From Nocardioides sp. Root1257 (GTDB lineage Bacteria > Actinomycetota > Actinomycetes > Propionibacteriales > Nocardioidaceae): a stretch of DNA of 64,000 bases. A model generated the notes under the pieces. That model was not told the DNA's origin, did not search any database, and saw nothing but the letters and a program-made list of their open reading frames with translations. The position numbers and the translations under genes are program-made. Of the stretch, positions 1-7,136 are shown piece after piece; position 1 is the stretch's first letter, and every line of letters starts with the position of its first letter. The stretch is taken from contig NZ_LMDV01000009.1 in NCBI RefSeq assembly GCF_001425175.1, forward strand, positions 914,542 to 978,541, given 5' to 3'.

Positions 1-338
1 TGCACCTGCACCGGCCCCTCGATGAGGTTGCCGAGCACCGTCTTGTGCGGGAAGAGGTGGTGGGACTGGAAGACCATGCCGCTCCGGGCACGCAGCGCCT
101 TGACCGCTCGACGATCAGGCGGGGTCGCGAAGTCGATCGAGGCGTCGCCGATCCGCACGAGTCCGGCGTCGGGGGTCTCGAGCACGTTCATGGATCGCAG
201 GATCGTGGTCTTGCCCGAGCCGGACGGCCCGAGCAGTGCCGTCACCGTCCCGGACTCGGCGGTGAAGTCGACGCCCTGCAGCACGACGGTGTCGCCGAAC
301 GACTTGGTCAGCCCGCTGACCTCGATGAGGTTGCTCAT
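1..338 (-). CDS. Polar amino-acid ABC transporter ATPase, 3' end outside window
   Basis: This is the ATP-binding subunit of a polar amino-acid importer (GlnQ/ArtP-like) acting on the cytoplasmic face of the membrane. The first 112 residues are present. They include a Walker A motif GPSGSGKTT at about residues 37-45 and a Q-loop region (MVFQSHHLFPHKTV). The Walker B and signature motifs lie beyond the window edge. The ATG at 336-338 overlaps the stop of the upstream permease fusion in ATGA, so the two are translationally coupled and form one importer operon. The family is clear; the exact amino-acid substrate cannot be read from the sequence. Confidence 0.92.
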   Translation of the reverse strand, partial: MSNLIEVSGLTKSFGDTVVLQGVDFTAESGTVTALLGPSGSGKTTILRSMNVLETPDAGLVRIGDASIDFATPPDRRAVKALRARSGMVFQSHHLFPHKTVLGNLIEGPVQV

Positions 339-1807
339 GCGACGTACCTGCTCAGTCGTCGTTCGAGCGGGCCCTGCGCCAGGCTGACGAGGTAGCAGAC
401 CACCCAGAAGTACAGGGCGGCCATCACGTAGAGCGGCAGGTACTCCGTGGTCGCGGCCGCCGTCACCTGCGCCTCCCGGAAGAGCTCGGGGACCAGCACC
501 AGCGAGGCCAGTGCGGTGTCCTTGATCAGGGACAGCAGCGTGTTGCCCAGCGGCGGTACGGCGATCCGCGCCGCCTGCGGCAGGATGATCCGCCGCATCG
601 ACTGCCCGTAGTCCATGCCGATCACCGTCGCGGCCTCGTACTGGCCGCGTGGCACCGACAGGATCGCCGCGCGCACCACCTCCGCGGCGTACCCACCCAC
701 GTTGAGGCTGAGCGCGAGGATCGCCGCGGGGTAGGGATCGAGGTCGATGCCGATCGCGGGCAGGCCGAAGAAGACGATGAAGAGCTGCACGAGCAGCGGG
801 GTGCCGCGGATGACCGAGATGTAGGCGCGGGCGATCCAGTCGAGGACCGTGATCGACGACAGCCGCGCGAGCGCGGCCGCGATCGCGAGCGCCAGGCCGA
901 TGACGAAGCTGATGATCGTGAGCGGGATGTTGCCCTTCACCAGTCCGACGAACATCGGCCAGGCGGTGTCCTTCACGACCTCCCACGTCGTCCGCGAGTC
1001 CGAGGCCTGCACGTCGACGTCCTCGGAGCCGCCCTTCACCGTGACGTCGGCGCCGAAGTAGTCGTCGGAGATCTTCGCGAGCGTGCCGTCGTCGGTCAGC
1101 TTCTTGATCGCGGCGTCGGCCTCCTGCTGCAGCTGGGGGTCGCTCTTGCGGAAGGCGAGCGCCTGCTCGAGGGTCTCGTCGCCGGCGTCGCCCGCGATCT
1201 TGACCTGGTCGTTGCCGGACGTCGCGAGGTAGTCGAGGACCGCGATGTTGTCGTTGACGATCGCGTCGACCCGGCCCTGGACGACCAGCTGGACGCCGGG
1301 CCCGAAGTCCTGGACGTACTGCACCTTCGCGCCCGCGTCCTTGGCGACCTGCGCCCAGTTGCTGCTGGCGGTCTGCGCCGTCGTACGCCCTTTGAGGTCG
1401 TCGAGCGACGTGATGTCGTCGGTGTCCTTCGCGGTGACGATCACGCCGTGCGAGTACGTGTACGGCGTGCTGAAGAGGTAGCGCGCCTTGCGCTCGGGGT
1501 TGATCGTCACCTGGTTGGCGATGACGTCGATGCGCTTCGAGTCGAGCGCGGGGAAGAGCGAGTCGAAGGGCGCCTCGACGAACTCGACCTTCCAGCCCGC
1601 CTCCTCGCCGATCGCCTTCATCACCTCGATGTCGAAGCCGGTCAGCTCGTTGGTGTCCGGGTCGCGGTAGCTGAAGGGCGGGTAGACGCCCTCGGTCCCG
1701 ACCTTGACGACCCGCTCCTCGTCCGCGTGCGCGGCGGTGGGTACGCCGAGCGCCACGGCGCACGCCAGCACGAGCAGCGCGAGCAACCGGGGGAGGGGGA
1801 GAGGCAC
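335..1807 (-). CDS. Fused amino-acid ABC binding protein-permease
   Basis: A 490-residue single chain carries both the solute-binding domain and the membrane permease of a polar amino-acid importer. Residues 1-28 are a signal peptide ending AHA. Residues about 33-260 are a type-3 periplasmic binding domain (EGVYPPFSYRDPDTNELTGF is the hallmark start). Residues about 280-490 are a GlnP/HisM-type permease with an EAA-like loop (GMDYGQSMRRIILPQAARIA). In most systems these are separate polypeptides; fused forms are known in some bacteria. The fusion tethers the binding protein to its own channel, as expected in a cell without a classical periplasm. It is co-transcribed with the ATPase that follows. 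Confidence 0.93.
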   Translation of the reverse strand: MPLPLPRLLALLVLACAVALGVPTAAHADEERVVKVGTEGVYPPFSYRDPDTNELTGFDIEVMKAIGEEAGWKVEFVEAPFDSLFPALDSKRIDVIANQVTINPERKARYLFSTPYTYSHGVIVTAKDTDDITSLDDLKGRTTAQTASSNWAQVAKDAGAKVQYVQDFGPGVQLVVQGRVDAIVNDNIAVLDYLATSGNDQVKIAGDAGDETLEQALAFRKSDPQLQQEADAAIKKLTDDGTLAKISDDYFGADVTVKGGSEDVDVQASDSRTTWEVVKDTAWPMFVGLVKGNIPLTIISFVIGLALAIAAALARLSSITVLDWIARAYISVIRGTPLLVQLFIVFFGLPAIGIDLDPYPAAILALSLNVGGYAAEVVRAAILSVPRGQYEAATVIGMDYGQSMRRIILPQAARIAVPPLGNTLLSLIKDTALASLVLVPELFREAQVTAAATTEYLPLYVMAALYFWVVCYLVSLAQGPLERRLSRYVA

Positions 1808-1876
1808 CTGCCCTTCCTACCCCACTGCGCCCGAACTGAACGTGTGTGTCCGCCGATGACCGGGCACTGGGGGTGG

Positions 1877-3103
1877 ATGACCCGTCCCCATGTCCTCGCA
1901 CTCATCCAGGCCGGCGGCGCCGGCGGGCGGATGGACGTCCTGACGCGGGAGCGTGCCAAGCCGTCGCTGCCCTTCGCGGGCGTCTTCCAGCTCGTCGACT
2001 TCCCGCTCTCCAACCTCGCCAACAGCGGCATCTCCGACGTGTGGCTCTCGGTGCAGTTCCAGGGCGCGGCGCTGGGCGAGGGCGTGTCCAACGGTCGGCC
2101 CTGGGACCTCGACCGCAACCGCGGCGGGCTGCGGCTGCTGATGCCGCAGGAGGGCACCGGCGGGACCGACGAGGAGGGATTCGCGCACGGCAACGCCGAC
2201 GAGCTGTACCGCTTCCGCGACCAGGTCGTCGCGGAAGCGCCCACCGAGCTCGTGGTGCTCAGCGCCGACCACGTCTACCGCTTCGACGTCATGGAGGCGG
2301 TCGAGACGCATCGGCGTACGGGCGCGGAGTGCACCGTCGTCACCACGCAGATCCCGGTCGGGGAGGCGACGGACCACGCGACCGTGGTCGCCGACGACGA
2401 TGGTCGGGTGACCGGCTTCGCGTACAAGCCCGAGGACCCGGCCACGGGGACCGTGGCGACCGAGATCCTCGTCTACGACCCTGCCGTCCTGGTGCCGCTG
2501 CTGGAGGAGCTGCACCGCGAGCTGGGAGCCGATGCGCCCGCGGGCGACAGCGGCCTCGGCGACTACGGCGAGCACCTGGTCCCCCGGTTGGTCGAGCGCG
2601 GGCGCACCTTCGTGCACGCGATGCCCGGCTACTGGAAGGACCTCGGCCAGCCGCACAAGTACGTCGCAGCCCACCACGACGTCCTCACCGACGACCTCGG
2701 CGTGCTGAACGACCCGGACTGGCCGATCCTCAGCCACCAGCAGCAGCGCGCGGCCGCCCGGGTCCTCGACGGAGGTCAGGTAGTCGACAGCCTGCTCAGC
2801 CCCGGCTCCTGCGTGCGCGGCACCGTGACCCGCAGCGTGATCGGCTCCGGGGTCGTCGTCGAGGAGGGTGCCGTCGTCCGCGACAGCGTCGTCTTCCGCG
2901 ACACCCGGGTCGAGGCCGGCGCGCAGGTCGACTGGGCGATCATCGACCAGGACTGCGTGATCGGCGCCGGCGCGGTCGTCGGGTCGCCGGACACGGATCC
3001 CGACGACCCGGACGCGATCGTCCTGGTCGGTCAGCGCTCGACCGTCGGCGCCGACGTCGGCATCGCCGCCGGGTCCGGGTTGGAGCCGGGCACCACGGCC
3101 TGA
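1877..3103 (+). CDS. GlgC-like glucose-1-phosphate adenylyltransferase family protein
   Basis: This is a nucleotidyltransferase of the ADP-glucose pyrophosphorylase family, 408 residues from the chosen start. The N-terminal Rossmann-like domain has the nucleotide loop QAGGAGGRM and the RAKPSLPFAG motif. The C-terminal part (about residues 300-400) is a left-handed beta-helix with hexapeptide repeats (VIGSGVVVEEGAVV). I prefer the ATG at 1877, which matches the family N-terminus (MTRPHVLALIQAGG) and has a GGGGGTGG stretch just upstream; an ATG at 1856 is possible. It departs from typical GlgC in the activator and sugar loops, so the sugar-phosphate substrate is uncertain. No glycogen genes are adjacent. 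Confidence 0.82.
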   Translation: MTRPHVLALIQAGGAGGRMDVLTRERAKPSLPFAGVFQLVDFPLSNLANSGISDVWLSVQFQGAALGEGVSNGRPWDLDRNRGGLRLLMPQEGTGGTDEEGFAHGNADELYRFRDQVVAEAPTELVVLSADHVYRFDVMEAVETHRRTGAECTVVTTQIPVGEATDHATVVADDDGRVTGFAYKPEDPATGTVATEILVYDPAVLVPLLEELHRELGADAPAGDSGLGDYGEHLVPRLVERGRTFVHAMPGYWKDLGQPHKYVAAHHDVLTDDLGVLNDPDWPILSHQQQRAAARVLDGGQVVDSLLSPGSCVRGTVTRSVIGSGVVVEEGAVVRDSVVFRDTRVEAGAQVDWAIIDQDCVIGAGAVVGSPDTDPDDPDAIVLVGQRSTVGADVGIAAGSGLEPGTTA

Positions 3104-3127
3104 GCGTCAGCTCCTCGGCCACGTTCG

Positions 3128-3188
3128 GTAGTCCCTGACGAAATGGTCCTGGATCGACCTGAACGAGAGCCGTTCCGTCAGGGACTAC
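3128..3188. terminator. Inverted repeat between convergent genes, probable bidirectional terminator
   Basis: Perfect 13-bp arms GTAGTCCCTGACG (3128-3140) and CGTCAGGGACTAC (3176-3188) are separated by 35 bases. The loop holds a small secondary stem (GGTC/GACC, near 3145-3159). It lies 25 bases after the GlgC-like stop and 48 bases before the stop of the converging NmrA-like gene. A terminator for both directions is the simplest reading. The long loop is unusual. Confidence 0.55.
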
Positions 3189-3236
3189 GCCGAGCCTGGG
3201 GCAACCGACCGGACCTGGGTGCTCCCGGGGAGCCGA

Positions 3237-3962
3237 TCAGGCCTGCGAGCCGAGCCAGTCGTCCCAGCCCGGACCGCGGACGAGCGCGTCGTCGCCGGGG
3301 AGCATCGCGCCGGCCATCAGGCTCGCGGGGGCCTCGACCGCCTCGACGGTGACGTCCTGCCCCGAGTGCTCGACGAGCGCGCGGACCTGGTCGACCAGGT
3401 TGACCCGCTGCGGGCCCGCGAGGTCGGTGTCGCCCTCGATGACGCCGGTCGCCAGGTCGAGCAGCACCTCGACGATCTCCTGGGTCGCCACCGGCTGGGT
3501 CGGCACGTCGATGATCGTGGCGACCCCGTCCTGGGTGTTCCACGCCAGCATCTGCGAGGCGAAGTCGAGGAACTGCGTCGCGCGCAGGACCACCACGCCC
3601 GGCGCCGTCTCGCGGTACGCCGTCTCCTGGGCCAGCTTGGCGACGTAGTAGTCGTAGTCGGGGCTGCGGTCCACGCCGACGATCGAGAGCACGACGGTCC
3701 GCCGTACGCCGGCCGCGGCCGCGGCGGTGCCGATGTTGCGGGCGACCGTCGGGAAGAAGGTCGCCGCCTGGTCGAGCGGGCACGCGGTCACGTCGACCAC
3801 GGTGTCGACGCCGGCCAGCGCCTGCTCCAGGCCGCTGTCGGGGGAGAGCAGGTCGAAGCCGGTCTCCCGGGCGACCTCCACGACCTCGTGACCCTGCTTG
3901 CGGGCCAGGGCGGTGAGCTGCGAGCCGATGCGGCCGGTGGCCCCGGCGATGGCGATCCTCAT
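3237..3962 (-). CDS. NmrA-like / atypical SDR NAD(P)-binding protein
   Basis: This 241-residue Rossmann protein of the NmrA/atypical SDR family starts with the dinucleotide-binding motif GATGRIGS at residues 7-14. There is no YxxxK catalytic pair in the classical place, so it may be a redox sensor rather than an enzyme. A good ribosome site (GAGGAG) precedes the ATG at 3962. It is divergent from the Rrf2 regulator at 4060, with 97 bases between them. In Streptomyces venezuelae the Fe-S regulator RsrR has an NmrA-like gene as its divergent target (recalled literature), which this pair resembles closely. A shared redox response is inferred. Confidence 0.85.
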   Translation of the reverse strand: MRIAIAGATGRIGSQLTALARKQGHEVVEVARETGFDLLSPDSGLEQALAGVDTVVDVTACPLDQAATFFPTVARNIGTAAAAAGVRRTVVLSIVGVDRSPDYDYYVAKLAQETAYRETAPGVVVLRATQFLDFASQMLAWNTQDGVATIIDVPTQPVATQEIVEVLLDLATGVIEGDTDLAGPQRVNLVDQVRALVEHSGQDVTVEAVEAPASLMAGAMLPGDDALVRGPGWDDWLGSQA

Positions 3963-3980
3963 GTCGTGCTCCTCATCTGA

Positions 3981-4009
3981 TTAACGCGGATAGTTGATAT
4001 CCGTGATTA
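3981..4009. promoter_or_regulatory. Candidate RsrR-type operator
   Basis: An imperfect inverted repeat, TTAACGCGGATA (3981-3992) gttga TATCCGTGATTA (3998-4009), has a perfect CGGATA/TATCCG core. Read as 11-3-11 (3983-3993 and 3997-4007) it matches at 8 of 11 positions, the spacing I recall for RsrR class 1 sites. It lies between the two divergent genes, 19 bases from the NmrA-like start codon. Confidence 0.55.
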
Positions 4010-4047
4010 GAGCACAGAACTCGGACACTTGTCATCCATGAATTCGG

Positions 4048-4059
4048 TAGGATGGCGTC
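4048..4059 (+). promoter_or_regulatory. -10 box for leaderless rsrR-like gene
   Basis: TAGGAT at 4048-4053 is followed by six bases and then the ATG at 4060. This is the spacing at which transcription would start on the start codon. No ribosome site is present, which supports a leaderless mRNA and this start. Confidence 0.55.
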
Positions 4060-4533
4060 ATGAAGCTGTCCGGAGGCGTCGAGTGGGCCGTGCACTGCTG
4101 CGTCGTGCTCAGTCGCGCCGAGGGGCCGGTCCCGGCCACCCGCCTCGCCGAGTTCCACGGCATCTCGCGCACCTACCTGGCCAAGCACCTCCAGCAGCTC
4201 TCGCGGGCCGGGCTGGTCAGCTCGACGGAGGGGCGGGTCGGCGGCTACGCCCTGACCCGGCCGGCCGACGCCATCACGCTGCTCGACGTCGTGCAGGCGA
4301 TCGACGGCCGCGAGCCGGCGTTCCGCTGCACCGAGATCCGGCAGAACGGCCCGCTCCCCGCGAGCCCGCAGGCCTGCCGGAAGGCGTGCGGCGTGGCCCG
4401 GGCGATGCACGCGGCCGAGCAGGCCTGGCGCGACTCGCTCAAGGCGGTCACCGTCGCCGACCTGGCCGCCGGTGTTGAGCACGACGTCGGCCCGGACACG
4501 TTCGTCCGCGTGCGGGAGTGGCTGGGGTCGTAG
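4060..4533 (+). CDS. rsrR: Rrf2-family [2Fe-2S] regulator, RsrR-like
   Basis: A 157-residue Rrf2 winged-helix regulator. The N-terminal half carries the DNA-binding helices (HGISRTYLAKHLQQLSRAGL, residues 33-52) and the wing with RVGGYAL. Candidate cluster ligands are Glu8, His12, Cys90 and Cys110, with an extra Cys106. To my recollection, Glu, two Cys and His at these very positions bind the [2Fe-2S] cluster of S. venezuelae RsrR, unlike IscR or NsrR. The divergent neighbour is an NmrA-like protein, as in Streptomyces. It probably represses the NmrA-like gene and itself through the palindrome at 3981-4009, in response to cluster redox state. No isc/suf or NO genes are near. Confidence 0.85.
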   Translation: MKLSGGVEWAVHCCVVLSRAEGPVPATRLAEFHGISRTYLAKHLQQLSRAGLVSSTEGRVGGYALTRPADAITLLDVVQAIDGREPAFRCTEIRQNGPLPASPQACRKACGVARAMHAAEQAWRDSLKAVTVADLAAGVEHDVGPDTFVRVREWLGS

Positions 4534-4568
4534 GCCCCGACCGGCGACCGCGAATCTCGACCGCCGCC

Positions 4569-5024
4569 TCACGACCGCAGCGCGGCCCACGCCAGGCACG
4601 CCAGCGCCGCGGTCGAGGTCGCGGTGCGGACGACGTTCCAGCGCACCCAGGCCGTCTCGAAGTCCGCGCGGGAGCCGCCCGCGGCGAGCGCGTCGTTCAG
4701 GGGGATGTTGCCGACGCCGGTCACGACGACGGTCGCGACGGCGAGGGCGGCGCCGGCGATCGCCCAGGTGCGCGCCGGGCCGCTCGTGGTGACGACCGCG
4801 AGGACGGCGAGGGCGGGGGCGCCGAGGAAGCTGAGCATGAAGACCGGGTTCACGATCGCGACGTTCATGTGGTTGAGCGACGAGGTGAAGGTGCGGTCGT
4901 CGGTCTTCGCGAGCCCGGGCATCACGCCGCACGCCCACACGTAGTAGGTGCCGGCCTGGAGGCCGGCGGCGACGGTGGCCGCGAGGAGGACGGGGGAGCG
5001 GAGGGTCTCGAGGAGGTCGGTCAT
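4569..5024 (-). CDS. DUF1772 (anthrone-oxygenase-like) membrane protein
   Basis: A small 151-residue integral membrane protein with about four hydrophobic segments (residues 10-28, 55-75, 82-102 and 130-148). It has the DUF1772 pattern: an early GLQAG..Y segment, then FTSSLNHMNVAIVNPVFM, then GNIPLND. Members are annotated as anthrone-oxygenase-like, but most have no tested activity. The ATG at 5024 gives the family N-terminus; longer in-frame starts would add a charged, unlikely extension. It is divergent from an AraC regulator 86 bases away, which is likely to control it. Confidence 0.8.
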   Translation of the reverse strand: MTDLLETLRSPVLLAATVAAGLQAGTYYVWACGVMPGLAKTDDRTFTSSLNHMNVAIVNPVFMLSFLGAPALAVLAVVTTSGPARTWAIAGAALAVATVVVTGVGNIPLNDALAAGGSRADFETAWVRWNVVRTATSTAALACLAWAALRS

Positions 5025-5060
5025 GGGATCAGCACACCGCGGATCGGTGAGACGATCCAT

Positions 5061-5104
5061 CGCCGTACGGCGCTCTTCCATACGCGAGCGTCTCGCCGTA
5101 CGGT
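5061..5104. promoter_or_regulatory. Repeated CGCCGTACGG boxes in divergent promoter
   Basis: The 12-base palindrome CGCCGTACGGCG at 5061-5072 and a second CGCCGTACGG at 5094-5103 lie between the DUF1772 gene and the AraC gene. The second copy overlaps the TACGGT (5099-5104) that stands six bases before the AraC start codon. They could be regulator sites. CGTACGGC also occurs often in this genome, so the evidence is modest. Confidence 0.35.
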
Positions 5105-5110
5105 GAGGGC

Positions 5111-6046
5111 ATGGACGGCCTCGCTGCGCTGCTCGACGGACCCCGCGCCCGCGGGGCGTTCCTGCTCCGGTGCCTGATGGACGCGCCCTGGTCGGTGCGG
5201 CTGCAGGACGAGTCGCCGCTGTCGCTGACCGCCGTCGTGCGCGGCGGACTGTGGGCGCTGCCCGACGGGGGCGAGCCGTTCCGGCTCGAGGCGGGCGACG
5301 TCGTGGTCGCCCTCGGCCCGGACCACTGGACGATCGCCGACGAGGTCACGACGCCGCCGCAGGTCGTCATCCATCCCGGCCAGCACTGCACCACGCTCGA
5401 CGGGCAGTCGCTCGAGGAGGAGATGCACCAGGGCGTACGCAGCTGGGGCAACAGCGCGGTCGGCGAGACCGTGATGCTCACCGGCGCCTACCTCTTCGAG
5501 GGCGAGGTGAGCCGGCGGCTGCTGCGGGCGCTGCCCCGGTTCGTCGTGCTCAGCGAGCGCGAGGTCGGCTCACCGCTGGTCACGCTGCTCGCCGACGAGA
5601 TCGTCAAGGACGAGCCCGGCCAGGACGCCGTCCTGGACCGGCTCCTCGACCTGCTGCTGATCGCGGTGCTGCGGGCCTGGTTCGCGCGGCCCGACGCCGA
5701 TCCGCCGGCCTGGTACGTCGGCCAGTCGGATCCCGTCGTCGGCCCGGCCCTGCGGCTGATGCAGCACCACCCGTCGCACCCGTGGTCGGTGGCCGAGCTC
5801 GCGGCTGCCGGCGGCGTCTCGCGCGCCGCCTTTGCCCGCCGCTTCACCGACGTCGTCGGCGAGCCGCCGATGACCTTCCTGACCGGCTGGCGCCTCGCCC
5901 TGGCCGCCGACCTGCTCCGCGACCCGTCCGCCACCCTGGCGAGCGTCGCCCACCAGGTCGGCTACTCCACGCCGTTCGCGCTGAGCACCGCCTTCAAGCG
6001 GGCGTACGGCGTCAGCCCCCGCGACCACCGGCTGCTGGTCGCCTGA
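5111..6046 (+). CDS. AraC-family transcriptional regulator with cupin domain
   Basis: A 311-residue regulator. The N-terminal half is a cupin-type sensor domain (AraC_binding_2/cupin_6 pattern: RGGLWALPDGGEPFRLEAGD, residues about 49-68). The C-terminal 100 residues are the double helix-turn-helix AraC domain (WSVAELAAAGGVSRAAFARR and a second HTH around LASVAHQVGYSTPFALSTAF). The likely target is the divergent DUF1772 gene. The start ATG is preceded by TACGGT and six bases, consistent with a leaderless transcript. Confidence 0.93.
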   Translation: MDGLAALLDGPRARGAFLLRCLMDAPWSVRLQDESPLSLTAVVRGGLWALPDGGEPFRLEAGDVVVALGPDHWTIADEVTTPPQVVIHPGQHCTTLDGQSLEEEMHQGVRSWGNSAVGETVMLTGAYLFEGEVSRRLLRALPRFVVLSEREVGSPLVTLLADEIVKDEPGQDAVLDRLLDLLLIAVLRAWFARPDADPPAWYVGQSDPVVGPALRLMQHHPSHPWSVAELAAAGGVSRAAFARRFTDVVGEPPMTFLTGWRLALAADLLRDPSATLASVAHQVGYSTPFALSTAFKRAYGVSPRDHRLLVA

Positions 6047-6059
6047 CGCCGTGCGTCAG
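6043..6059. terminator. Hairpin spanning two convergent stop codons
   Basis: CTGACGC (6043-6049) and GCGTCAG (6053-6059) form a perfect 7-bp stem with a 3-base loop. The left arm contains the stop of the AraC gene and the right arm the stop of the converging dehydrogenase-like gene. It could end transcripts from both sides. Confidence 0.5.
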
Positions 6060-7129
6060 CGGATGGTGCCGACCCCCGGGATGAGCGGCAGGTCGAGCGC
6101 GGTGACCCAGCCGGCGGGCAGGTCGTTGACGGCGGGTACGGCGTTGAGCGCGCGGAGTCCGGTCGCGAGGCAGCCGGCGACGGCGGGCGCGCGGCCGGAG
6201 CCGTCGGTGAACCGGAAGGCCGTCTCCTGGCTGATCGACGGCGAGCCCGTGATGTCGACGCGGTAGACGTCGTCGCCCGACCCGGCAGGCCAGTCGGGGG
6301 CGGCGTCGAGGCCGATCCGGTTGACGTGCTCGAGGGAGATGACCTCGCGGCCGTCGTGCACGCCGTTGATCGCGAAGCGGATGGCCGCGACCTGGCCCGC
6401 CTCGATGACGCCCTTGGCGGTCTTGCGGTCGGTCGGCGTCACCCACTTCTCCCAGGTGGTGGTGATGTCGTCGAGCTCGATGCCGGCGGCGTGCGCGATC
6501 ATCGGCACGGTCGCGCCCCACGCCATGATCAGCAGCTCGGGGATCTCGAGGAGCGGCGTGAAGTCGGGCGAGCGGCCGATGCCCATCTCGTCCTCGTAGT
6601 CGCCCTCGTAGTCGGTGTAGTCGAGGAGCTCGGACGCGCGCACCGAGTCCACCCGGCCGCACAGCCCCATCAGGGTCATCGGGAAGAGGTCGTTGGCGAA
6701 GCCCGGGTCGATGCCCGTCGTGAAGCAGGACGCGCCACCCTCCTCGCAGGCCTGGGTGATCGGGTCGATCCAGTTGGACGGCGTCTGCTTCATCCCCGGC
6801 CAGACCCACGGCGTCATCGCGGTCGAGCAGACGTCGATGCCGGCGCGCAGGAAGGCGGACATCACCCGGATGTTGTCGTCGGCGTACTGCGCCGTCGGCC
6901 CGTAGTGCACCAGGGCGTCGGGCGCGAGCGCGATGAGCTCCTCGACCGAGTCGGTCGCGATCACCCCGGTCGGCGCGATGCCGCAGATGGTGCCGGCGTC
7001 GACGCCGACCTTGGCCGGGTTGGAGACCCCGACGCCGACCAGCTCGAAGACCGGGTGGTCCACGATCTCGGCGATCACCATCGACCCGACGACGCCGGTG
7101 CCCCAGACGACGACCCGCTTCTTGTCCAT
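6056..7129 (-). CDS. DapB-N-like NAD(P)-dependent dehydrogenase
   Basis: This 357-residue protein has an N-terminal Rossmann fold of the dihydrodipicolinate-reductase N-terminal type (VVVWGTGVVGSMVIAEI, residues 5-21). Its long C-terminal domain is unlike true DapB (about 250 residues). Relatives include 2,4-diaminopentanoate dehydrogenase and uncharacterised actinobacterial proteins annotated as dihydrodipicolinate reductase. It should be a cytosolic oxidoreductase; the substrate is unknown. AGGAC precedes the ATG, and it follows the sulfotransferase gene by 7 bases, so it is the last gene of the cluster transcribed leftward from 11200. A role in breakdown of a hydrophobic compound is inferred from context. 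Confidence 0.8.
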   Translation of the reverse strand: MDKKRVVVWGTGVVGSMVIAEIVDHPVFELVGVGVSNPAKVGVDAGTICGIAPTGVIATDSVEELIALAPDALVHYGPTAQYADDNIRVMSAFLRAGIDVCSTAMTPWVWPGMKQTPSNWIDPITQACEEGGASCFTTGIDPGFANDLFPMTLMGLCGRVDSVRASELLDYTDYEGDYEDEMGIGRSPDFTPLLEIPELLIMAWGATVPMIAHAAGIELDDITTTWEKWVTPTDRKTAKGVIEAGQVAAIRFAINGVHDGREVISLEHVNRIGLDAAPDWPAGSGDDVYRVDITGSPSISQETAFRFTDGSGRAPAVAGCLATGLRALNAVPAVNDLPAGWVTALDLPLIPGVGTIR

Positions 7130-7136
7130 GACAGTC

